In this document: piece by piece, positions 9,024 to 16,683 of the stretch
Layout: every line of letters begins with the position of its first letter
Position numbering within the stretch: the stretch's first letter is position 1
Assembly: GCA_003427395.1 (NCBI GenBank)
Contig: BFEA01000156.1
Span: forward strand, 1,031,243-1,051,790
Direction of reading: 5' to 3'
Length of the DNA: 20,548 nucleotides
DNA from: Chara braunii
Lineage: Eukaryota; Streptophyta; Charophyceae; Charales; Characeae
The notes under the pieces: generated by a model
Told to the model about the DNA's origin: nothing
Database searches by the model: none
Seen by the model: only the letters and a program-made list of their open reading frames with translations
Program-made: the position numbers and the translations under genes

Positions 9024-9397
9024 CTTTGTCCAAACGCCATTCACATTCTCCAATGGCATCCAACCTTATCACCCACCATCTCTTGTATTGCTCCATCCAT
9101 CTTCCCGCCACCGCCTTCTTCCACCCCTCGCCATCATGACTCCATCATCGCCTTCCCCCCTCGTCATCATGACTCCATCACCTACCTCTTATACACATCT
9201 AGATGTGTATAAGAGACAGAATCCCGCCATTTTTCCATCTTTGTCCAAACGCCATTCACATTCTCCAATAGCATCCAACCTTATCACCCACCATCTCTTG
9301 TATTGCTCCATCCATCTTCCCGCCACCGCCTTCTTCCACCCCTCGCCATCATGACTCCATCATCGCCTTCTCCCCTCGTCATCACGACTCCATCACC
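9024..9397. repeat. 159-bp direct duplication flanking the adapter junction
   Basis: 9024-9182 and 9239-9397 align at a constant offset of 215 bp with three differences (GG/AG near 9055, C/T in CTTCCCCCCTC, and T/C in CATCATGACTCC). The left copy runs directly into the adapter-like sequence at 9182-9219. The copies could be neighbouring units of a real repeat, or two alleles or paralogues joined by mis-assembly. Confidence 0.85.
9182..9219. other. Nextera mate-pair junction adapter (Tn5 mosaic-end pair), assembly artefact
   Basis: 9201-9219 is exactly AGATGTGTATAAGAGACAG, the Tn5 mosaic end used in Nextera libraries. 9182-9200 is its reverse complement with two mismatches near the outer edge. 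Head-to-head mosaic ends forming a 38-base palindrome are the circularisation junction of Nextera mate-pair libraries. There is no transposase or Tn5 DNA nearby, so vector-style contamination retained in the assembly is the best reading. Sequence on the two sides may not be adjacent in the genome. Confidence 0.93.
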
Positions 9398-9454
9398 GCC
9401 TTCTCCCCTCGTCATCATGACTCCATCATAGCCTTTTTCTCCCCGTCATCGCCT

Positions 9455-9845
9455 GCCATTGCTCCATCGTCTTTACCCGCCACTGCTCCACCGCCTTTTT
9501 CCCGCCATTTCTCCATCGCCTTTTTCTCGCCATTTCTCCAACGCCTTTTTTCCCGCCATTGCTCCACCGCCTTTTTTCCCGCCATTGCTCCACCACCTTT
9601 ACCCCGCCATTGCTCCACCGCCTTTTTCCCGCCATTGCTCCACCGCCTTTTTTCCCGCCATTTCTCCACCACCTTTACCCCGCCATTGCTCCACCGCCTT
9701 TTTCCCGCCATTGCTCCACCGCCTTTTTTCCCGCCATTTCTCCACCGCCTTTTTCCCACCATTGCTGAATTGCCTTTTTTCCCGCAATTGCTCCATCGCC
9801 CTGTTTTTTCCCGTAATTGCTTCACCGCCTTTTTCCCGCCATCGC
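9455..9845. repeat. Minisatellite, about 25-bp unit, about 15 copies
   Basis: The consensus GCTCCACCGCCTTTTTCCCG followed by CCATT repeats with unit lengths of about 24-27 bp because the T tract varies. Units 9588-9663 and 9664-9739 are a perfectly identical 76-bp three-unit block, a local higher-order repeat. The flanking units (for example from 9764) are degenerate, as expected at array edges. ORFs reading KRRWSNGGKKA-like repeats on the minus strand are translations of the array. It would lie within intron 1 of the DPM2-like gene. Confidence 0.92.
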
Positions 9846-10066
9846 CTTGGGCGCTAACAATCATATCAAGAACAAGCATTCTTCCCCTCAGCACCCAGTT
9901 TGCCGCGCGCCATCTTCATTAATGATACCTATCATTATCAATTAGACAAACCGCATTAACGACCCGCCCCCATTTCTCGCCACCACATAAGACAATCGCA
10001 TTCTCTCCTGTTGCTTATATGTTCAGCGGGAATTGTATCGCATGAGAATTGGGATCTCGTGATGAT

Positions 10067-10072
10067 ACTCAC
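10067..10072 (-). other. 5' splice donor after the DPM2 first exon
   Basis: On the minus strand the exon ends ATT CTG and continues GTGAGT (10072 down to 10067), matching the plant donor consensus. It falls exactly where the protein similarity to DPM2 stops, which supports both the exon and its boundary. Confidence 0.75.
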
Positions 10073-10159
10073 CAGAATTATCACCCAGAAAGTGTAGTAG
10101 GAGAACGTGAGCACGCTGAATAAGAGAAGTGCCACGCCAACAGCTCGATCACTCATCAT
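10073..10159 (-). CDS. DPM2: DPM2-like first coding exon (dolichol-phosphate mannose synthase regulatory subunit), partial gene
   Basis: The minus strand encodes MMSDRAVGVALLLFSV, then LTFSYYTFWVIIL. This matches the N-terminus and first membrane helix of DPM2, whose plant and animal forms share the (F/S)YYTFWVIIL block. DPM2 is a small two-helix ER membrane protein of about 80 residues that stabilises the catalytic subunit DPM1, which makes dolichol-phosphate mannose for N-glycosylation and GPI anchors. Either of two adjacent ATGs (10159 or 10156) could start it; the second gives the usual spacing. The exon ends at a consensus donor. No exon for the second helix (HKYFLP-type block) was recognised downstream between 3000 and 10066, so the remainder is lost, in an unrecognised stretch, or beyond the window. 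The suspect assembly at 9182-9219 lies in the putative intron. An upstream in-frame extension to 10273 is not conserved. Confidence 0.72.
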
Positions 10160-10176
10160 CCCTCTAATCGAATCAA

Positions 10177-10798
10177 CTGGAAGCAAATGCCCACCAGCCA
10201 ACGTGTTAGGCAGTTCCGCTCCGCTCCGCTCCTCTCCGCTCCCCTTCAACACGAACACTGCGGGAGATGTCACCTGTCACCTCTCGTTCTTCACAATCTG
10301 ATCTGACCTGTCATACAAGGGGGCCACAGATCCGCGGCTACACACGACCCCAAGTCAACCCTTCTCCCCCGACCCTTGACTCCACCACTTTCCCTTCACC
10401 AACCGAGCTCATCACTAGTAATTCTCATTCTCACTACAACCCCACATCATGCTAAGCCAAACGCGGACGCTGCTGAATACACAACCCCTCCGTCAATATT
10501 AGGCATAGGGTAGGCACACTTTCCCTCACTGGCGCGCCTGCGCACCTGTTGCGATAGGGTAGTAGCGTGCCCGCCTTCCTTCCGCCCTAGAGCGAATATG
10601 ATCGTGTCGCGACCACAGCGGTCCCCGAGGCGCGCCCAGTGCCCGAGGGGCAGCCACTGCAAAATTCAAGCTCCCGCGCACTCCGCGGAGAGTAGTCGGG
10701 CCGGGGCCTGTGCTCTTACCTTCTTCCAAAAGGCGGTAGACACATTTGCTGCTCGTGCCCAGAGCATTCTCGCACCATGGGAATTTCCTGGAAGTATC
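10177..10798. other. Upstream region of the DPM2-like exon; possible 5' UTR intron
   Basis: On the minus strand an acceptor-like TTTGCTTCCAG ends at 10177, and a strong donor-like AAG|GTAAGA lies at 10720/10719. If used, they would define a 5' UTR intron of about 540 bp ahead of the DPM2 start, since splicing in either upstream frame meets a stop before the ATG. A short CCGCT repeat is at 10215-10240. From 10520 to 10710 the DNA is GC-rich. No recognised protein is encoded. Confidence 0.25.
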
Positions 10799-10816
10799 TG
10801 ACCGTAATTACGGTCA
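10799..10816. repeat. Perfect 18-bp palindrome
   Basis: TGACCGTAATTACGGTCA is fully self-complementary with no spacer. It lies about 640 bp upstream of the DPM2-like start. It could bind a dimeric factor or be chance. Confidence 0.8.
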
Positions 10817-11257
10817 TCCGTGGATGTATGTAGCCCACACTGGTATGGGTAACAGTGGAACCTCATAGTTGAACCTCGTTCCAGACCAGCCTAATCGTTC
10901 CAGACCAGCCTAAGACAAGCCGAACCAGAACGACTCGGGCCGGACCCGGGTAGGCTCTGGCCGCGGCAGACGGCTCAACTGCCCACTCACGCAGATAGAC
11001 CTTGGGGCCAAGAACGTACTCGGCCCACTGGTAGGTTACTTGAACGGTGAACGTCAAGGCTACCGGTAGGTTGGTCAGAGACCGAAGTAGCCCTTCCTGC
11101 CCATGTGTGGGAATTGACTTACCGTGAGGGCACGCATGCACCCGTAGTTTGTCTGTTGATGTGGTTGGTGAAGGGTAAGGTAGGGATTGTGTTGTGTAAG
11201 GAAAAACAAAAAGAAGTTGTGTTTATCTTTTGCCAAATTCTCTACACACAACTCCAA
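10817..11257. other. Non-coding stretch with a perfect 19-bp tandem duplication
   Basis: TCGTTCCAGACCAGCCTAA occurs twice in tandem at 10876-10894 and 10895-10913 without change, followed by a partial echo (GACAAGCC). Beyond it, no gene is recognised. A short minus-strand segment near 10999-11035 is bounded by splice-like AG and GTGAGT signals but its translation matches nothing I know. Confidence 0.5.
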
Positions 11258-11366
11258 GAGTGTGTGTGTGTGCATGTGTGCGGATGCGTGTGTATGTGAG
11301 AGTCTCTGTGTGTGTATGTGAGTGTGTGTGTCTGCATGTGTGTGTGTCTGCATCCCCACAGGCTCG

Positions 11367-11415
<49 letters not shown>

Positions 11416-11451
11416 GAGAGAGAGAGAGAGAGACCCGCATGCGCGTGCTCG

Positions 11452-11504
<53 letters not shown>
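11258..11504. repeat. Compound microsatellite (GT)n / (AG)n
   Basis: An imperfect GT-rich block (about 11258-11350, with CATGTG and GTATGTGAG interruptions) is followed by AG runs at 11371-11407, about 11413-11432 and about 11456-11504. GCTCGCACAAGAG precedes both the first and the third AG run (11362 and 11447), indicating an internal duplication. It ends about 175 bp before the retrotransposon. Arg-Glu and Ser-Leu repeat ORFs here are artefacts. Confidence 0.95.
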
Positions 11505-11508
<4 letters not shown>

Positions 11509-11678
11509 CAGCATGCAGCGTGTCAGTGACGGCGAGCACAAGGTAGGCGCTAATCTAAAAAAACATAAAAAAAAGGTCATGTTCTTTTGAATACAAGAGT
11601 TGCTTTTTGACATTCAAATAGAAAACACATGCTTTGTATTCGAAGTGCCCTTTCTGTGAGAAAGAGAGACAGACAGAC

Positions 11679-12795
11679 TGCAATGACTAGCTGATTTCTG
11701 CTGCCGAGATTCAGTGCGAGGCTGTACACTAACCGTAGGGTTAGTTTTGTGATTTCGTTTGGCTGAGGGCTAACCGACAGGTCCGTCTGTGAGGAAATTC
11801 GTGAGGGACAGATCTGCAAATCCGGGGCAATATAGGTCCGGTACTAATCGAATTCCTACAGCTACCCTAACTGCCTACAGCAGGCCCGGGCTACCCCTAG
11901 GACAGACAGGCCCTAAGTGGCCTATACTGCTATACGGTCCTATAGCCTATAGCCAGGTAAGGTAGAGGCCGAGAGGCCGAAACAGCAACGGTACCGGTCA
12001 GTCCAGTCAGTCCAGTCTAGGTCTAGGCTAACGTAGGAGGTCTATAAGTCCGGTAGGGAAAATGGTTTGGGACTTTTGGCGATTTTTTTCGCGTTGCAGC
12101 GTTCGTGGCCAACCAAGTTTCGCAGCGCTGAAAGTCTACAGCGGCACCTGAGACTTCAGCTGCGTGAGGCAGCCATAGCCGGCCTACCTGAGACAGCCAT
12201 AGCTGGGGCTGTGCTCAGCGCATCTACCCCCTGGGGGATATCTGCGTTGGCAGGACTATATCGAGGCTCTTCACCGGGTACATGTGGGTACTGCTGCTAC
12301 GGTAGCAGCCAAGCAGCCATAGCTGCCTTCTTCATCGTCAAAGTGACTCATCGGCGCTGGGCACTACATCCCTGTTCATGATCTGCATCTGGGTGGATGG
12401 CGCTGGCCCCTGGGAGGCTGTTTGAGTGCAGCGCTAGACTCTAAGAGTGTAGTAGTGAGTGGAGTGTGTGGTACTGAGGTGGCGAGACACTGGGTTGAAC
12501 TCTGAAACGATAATTGGGGTTAATTGAGTTGAGTTGGCTCATCATCTGTGTCTTATTCCAATTGTGATCTTCGCAGTGTCATATTGTGATTGGTTGTTGG
12601 GAGTGTGTCAGAGAGAGAGAAACACGAAGTGTATTCTCCCCTTTTGTGCATGGTTGCTATTCCGCTGCTTATCTCTGGTCTGTGTGCAGTTGGACTCTGT
12701 CTCCTCCTCCCCTTTATCTCATGCATGTATGGGCGTGTGTGAGTTCGTCTGAGTGTGAGTGGCAAACAAATTGTCAGACAACCAAGTTCATAACA
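11679..12795 (+). repeat. 5' LTR
   Basis: About 1,117 bp beginning TGCAATGACT and ending ATAACA, the usual TG...CA termini, placed by alignment to the 3' copy at the left and by the primer-binding site 2 bp beyond the right end. CAGCCATAGC occurs three times inside (12170, 12194 and 12314). A TATAAG at about 12042 could serve as a promoter element, but this is only a guess. A 104-codon reading with a non-ATG start (12067-12381) also occurs in the 3' LTR, as expected from LTR identity; it matches no known family. Confidence 0.93.
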
Positions 12796-12797
12796 GT

Positions 12798-12809
12798 TGG
12801 TATCAGAGC
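12798..12809 (+). other. Primer-binding site, initiator tRNA-Met type
   Basis: TGGTATCAGAGC is complementary to the 3' end of plant initiator tRNA-Met and is the common plant LTR-element PBS. It lies two bases after the LTR end, where minus-strand DNA synthesis would be primed. Confidence 0.95.
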
Positions 12810-14314
12810 GGAGATTGGACTTGAAGCTCAGAGGGTTGAGCGCAACAGGGGCATCCTCTTCTTCTGGCCCTAACTGGCGAGAAGTTTCATGGTGGCTCTG
12901 CATCTTCAGTGAAGATCCAAGAGGGAAGAGGATATACAAGAGGTGATTGCAAAGCATTAGTGTGCGATTGATCAGGCACCCTGAGCTTGTCTGAGTGCCT
13001 GACAGGAAGTGGCGAGAATAGGGGTATTTCGCCATCCACCCTGTTGACCTCAGTTGATGACTGGGATCAGGGTGGCGAATTACACCCTAATCCAGTGATA
13101 ACTGGTGGCGGCTTCAATCCCAGTATAGCGCTGAGGGAGAATTGATCGTAGGACCAATCTCCTTCTAAATTAACCCTACTCAGGGCTAAATTTAGCACCA
13201 GCGGCTTACCCCTGCAGTGGCGAGATATCTTTAGGAAAGTTTTCTCTCGCCACTGAGCCAGATTCACTGAATCTGAGAGTTGGGGGTGAATCGCCACATC
13301 ATACTAGACCAGATCAACAAGTTTCAGGAGACTCTACGCGCGGGAATCAGTGGAAGAGTGTCTGCATGCAAGTGACGGGACCAGGGTATGGCAGCCATAG
13401 CCTGAGCTTCACCATCCACTGAGTCAAACACTTCAAGTGAGTGCGTTCCGTGTGAATCCCTGAGTAGCGATTAGATTAGCATTAGTAAAGTCTGAATTGA
13501 TGGTCTGTTTGTCAGTAGAGTCACAGTTTTGAAACTGTCGGACTTCAAGACAGCCATAGCCATCTTCTTCCTCCCTACCCTGACTCATATCTCACCATCC
13601 ATTGACCTGTTCTGACTCAAAATTGTTATGGGACTGTATGACAGTATTGCGTTGCACCCTGTATGATCATCTTGTGAGTCCTGTACAGAAAAAGTAGTGA
13701 TACTGTGGATTTGAGTTTTGCGCTGCGTTTATTTATAGTCTGTACTATCTAGGGTCAGTCACAACTCAAAATCTGTCCGTCAGAACTCAAGTCTGTCAGT
13801 CTGGGGTGAATTGCAATTCAATTCCTGTCATCTGTGTTGAAGCGTTAGTCCAGAATCAGTGAATTTGAGCCATTACAGTGAAATCCTGAAATTTGTCATA
13901 CCTGGGAGTATTTTTGTTGATGTCAACAGTGGCAAAATTTGAGTTTAGGGCTGTCAGAGTGTAGTTTACTGCATCGCTACTACTTGTTGTTGTGTTTCAG
14001 TCACTTCTTGCCTGTATCCATCACTACCACTAATCTTCTTTGTTTTCTGATGGGCCCTGAAATGTTAGTGACCTCTGGATTGCACTGAAAGAGTGTGTTG
14101 CAACTTCAGTGAAGATTCAGGATCAGGTATAGGAAATCGTGAATGAATGATTTTACTTGACACCGAGTCTGCCTGACTACTGACCCCAGTGGTTATGTTC
14201 CATCCCTAACCGCTTGTGCCCACCGACCCACCTTTCCCTGTGAACTGACAGTGCAACGATTTTGGAGTATCTGAGTGAGCTGTAAATCGTTGCACCTTTT
14301 GCTGTTTCACTTAA
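12810..14314 (+). other. Long untranslated leader between PBS and gag
   Basis: About 1.5 kb without a credible ORF. Two clean hairpins are visible: TCAGGCAC (12972-12979) with GTGCCTGA (12995-13002), and CAGTGGCGAGA (13215-13225) with TCTCGCCACTG (13245-13255). The TGGCGA/TCGCCA theme recurs at about 12876, 13009, 13030, 13073 and 13292. CAGCCATAGC, present in the LTR, reappears at 13392 and 13551. Packaging or dimerisation roles are possible but inferred only from position. Confidence 0.7.
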
Positions 14315-15934
14315 ATGACGAACGGCACTGACGCAGGTGCAGGGCAGGTGGAGGTTGTTGTCAAGGATGAAGGGGAACCTTCACCCTCAGCTCCTCCTCC
14401 CCCTCCCCTGACCCCTGCGCAGCGACGTAAGAGAGAGATTCAAGAGAAACTGCGAGAGCAACAGGCGCTACTCGCAGAAGCAGAAAGACAGGAGGCAACT
14501 GAAATGAAAGCTGCAACAGATGCTTCTCGCAAGGAGTTTCTGCTGCATCAAGATGAGAAGACTATGACAGATGAGAGAGTGGCCCAGTGCACCAGGTATT
14601 TGGCTGAGCTGGTAATTCTACGGAACAAAATTGCATCCAGCCACTTCACTAACTGGGACGAAAGAATCCAGCATCTGGAGACCAGAATGAGCGACCTGGG
14701 AACTCAGCAGTCCAAGATCCTGGACTCGATCCAGAATCTGACTGCTCAGTTAACAGCCGCCAATCCGATCTCCCCTCTGGTCCCTGTGGTCTCCTCTCCC
14801 AAACCCAAAAGGCCTTTTCAGCCTCCTTCTCCACCTCCTGGATCTTCTCACTCCTCTCACCAGTCATCTCCCTCTGTCTCCTCCCAGGCCAAAGCCACCC
14901 CTCCTCCCACCTTTGCTGATGTTGTTGTTGGGGACCAGCGAGGCCCCAAGATCCCTGCCCCCAACAAATTCAAGGGGGATGACCCCAAAGTTGATGTTGG
15001 GGACTAGGCAGTAGGAACCCGGGCATATCTGAAGGGGTTCCAGTGCCCAGAACAGCAAAAGGTGGCCACCGTTGTGGGGCTGCTGGAGGGCCCAGCCTAG
15101 AAATGGGCTACATCTACAGCTAGTGCCCAGCAGCAGACCCTGGAGGATTAGGCATTGGCACTGGGAGTTGATAAACTTTTGCAGGCCCTGGAGGAGAGGT
15201 TTGCAGACAAAGAGCGTGTCCGCAAAGCTGCTGATAAAATTGTACGTCTGGGCCAACAACGTTACAGCTGCAGTCTGCAGGCCCTATTTGCTGAATTTGA
15301 ACAGCTGACCTCCACTCCTGGATTAGTAATGTATGTTGATGATCTGCTGACAAACTTTTGCAGGGCTGCGCTTGAAAAGTTCTCTGTTGCACTGTATAGC
15401 GCAGGGCACAGAGACTGGAGGTCATTCGGCCGCGCAGCACTGGACATGGAGGCTAAACTGCATGTTTAGGCCCCTTCAAGTGACCGGAAGAAAGGTGCTT
15501 TCCCTCGCAGTGGTAGAAGGGGAAAAGCGGCCTTGGCACACGCAGGATCTGCGTCATCATCTGATGCAGGATCCCGGCCTTGTACACCGCCAGGTGGGAC
15601 TGCAGCAGCTGCTGTCACAAATGTTGCAGCGGCCATGCAGTAGCTGCAGGCTATGCTGGGGGCCTTCCAAAAGGTCGGGCCTACCTCCAGCACAGCCTCC
15701 AGCAGCAAGGGGAAAAGCCAGGGACGTCGCTCTTCAACCCCTGCCCGACGCCCTAACCTGCCACGTGACGTTCGCTTTCCAACAGACCCCCTGAATCCCA
15801 ACACCCTTCCCTGGCATGATCTGAAAATTCAGGAAGGGGTGTGGAGGAAAAGGAAGGAGAAGGGAGTCTGTTTGAGGTGTGAGGGACGACACTTCCTGAA
15901 GGACTGTCCCTACATGCCTAGCCCAGCTCAGTAA
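14315..15934 (+). pseudogene. gag: gag polyprotein (degenerate)
   Basis: The reading starts at an ATG (14315) and stays in one frame to a TAA at 15932-15934, interrupted by TAG at 15005, 15098, 15149, 15467 and 15641. Residues about 35-150 of the first segment are Glu/Lys/Gln-rich and likely coiled coil, followed by a Pro/Ser linker and a block KIPAPNKFKGDDPKVDV typical of the start of the gypsy capsid region. The last segment ends with a zinc-knuckle-like CLRCEGRHFLKDC, spaced C-x2-C-x3-H-x4-C, one residue shorter than the canonical knuckle. Gag forms the virus-like particle and the knuckle would bind RNA. Apart from the stops the sequence remains in frame over 1.6 kb, so decay has been by point change. 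Confidence 0.88.
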
Positions 15935-15940
15935 AAAAAC
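15934..15940 (+). other. A AAA AAC heptamer at the gag/pol frame change
   Basis: Pol continues in the -1 frame relative to gag, and exactly here the sequence is TAAAAAAAC, containing A AAA AAC in the phase required for -1 slippage. However, the gag-frame TAA (15932-15934) overlaps its first base, so ribosomes would stop before both tRNAs occupy the slip site. A 1-bp loss at an A7 run is the simpler explanation. Confidence 0.4.
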
Positions 15941-16119
15941 TGAAGTTGAACCTGGAGACTGCAGTTCCCTCTAGTACTGCACGTGCATCTGCATCTGCAG
16001 CAGCTTCAGTTGAGACTTGTGTCCTTCCCAGTTAGAGGACTGTGCGGGCAGCATCCTTCACTTATGAGGATCCTGACCCGGATCAGGAACCGGACCAGTC
16101 TGAGTGTTAGTCACTTGCT

Positions 16120-16500
16120 GCTTTTCTCTTTCATCTGAAAGAGCAAAAGAAGAACAAGTCTGATCTCATATTCCTTCGACCCCTGATCAATCACAACAGA
16201 ATCAAAGGGTTGCTGGACTGTGGAGCCACCCGAAATTTCATGTCTCCCCGTGCAGTCAAAGAACTGCATCTGGGCGTGAAAGTGGTGCAACTGCAGCAAT
16301 CGCTGCAGGTCAGGATAGGTGACTCCACTGTACTGACTATCAGGGAGAAGGTCAGGGGAATCCCTGTGACCTTCGACAGTGCTGGAGAAGTCAGACATAG
16401 TCTGAACTTCTACATATTCCCTGATCTACCCTTTGATCTCATTTTCTCCATGTAGTGGTTGAAAGCAGTCAACCCAAGGATCGACTGACAGATCCCCAAT
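16120..16500 (+). other. Pol: aspartic protease domain
   Basis: GLLDCGATRNFMS contains the retropepsin D-(S/T/C)-G-A catalytic motif (Asp codon at 16216), in the Cys variant seen in many plant gypsy elements. It would process Gag-Pol. The C-terminal part (FPDLPFDLIFSM, then WLKAVNPRID) corresponds to the family's conserved end and carries the TAG at 16453 and TGA at 16486. Confidence 0.82.
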
Positions 16501-16683
16501 GTTGAGCTGCCAAACAGCAAGGGGGTGTATCAGCCATGTATGATTGCAGTTGAATACCACCCTAAGACTTCATGCTTCTGCCTGAAATCGAGAGAGTTTT
16601 ATGCTCTCTCACGCCGGTATGATCATGAACGTCTGTTTATAGCTCTGGTCAAGCAGACAGACGCTCCCACTACTTCCTGTCCT

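Larger units (their letters stand above)
8601..9454. repeat. CAT/CGCC-rich degenerate low-complexity DNA
   Basis: The plus strand is dominated by CATCATCGCC, CCATCGCC and CGTCATCATGACTCCATCA motifs, strongly pyrimidine-rich. Ser/His/Pro-rich ORFs across it are repeat translations. It merges into the minisatellite that begins near 9455 and contains the adapter-like junction at 9182-9219. It lies on the 3' side of the DPM2 first exon, in what would be that gene's intron 1. Confidence 0.7.

Noticed and set aside
9182-9219. Natural Tn5/IS50-type insertion end
   Set aside because: Only the 19-bp mosaic ends are present, head to head with no element between; this is the commercial mate-pair junction, not a transposon.
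8534-9354. Ser/His/Pro-rich ORFs
   Set aside because: They cover CAT/CGCC low-complexity DNA, and one reads straight through the sequencing adapter.
9415-9894. Lys/Arg/Trp/Gly repeat protein on the minus strand and Pro/His/Phe repeat proteins on the plus strand
   Set aside because: They are translations of the 25-bp minisatellite; several frames are open only because the repeat lacks stops.
1-11504. Long inverted arrangement of compound microsatellites (1-92 and 11258-11504) as ends of one element
   Set aside because: Both are common simple repeats with different interruptions and no shared unique flank, so pairing them is coincidence.
11075-11613. Ser-Leu, Arg-Glu and Thr-His repeat ORFs on both strands
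   Set aside because: Translations of the GT/AG microsatellites.
12067-12381. 104-codon ORF found in both LTRs
   Set aside because: It has a non-ATG start, matches no known family, and its presence in both copies follows from LTR duplication rather than selection.
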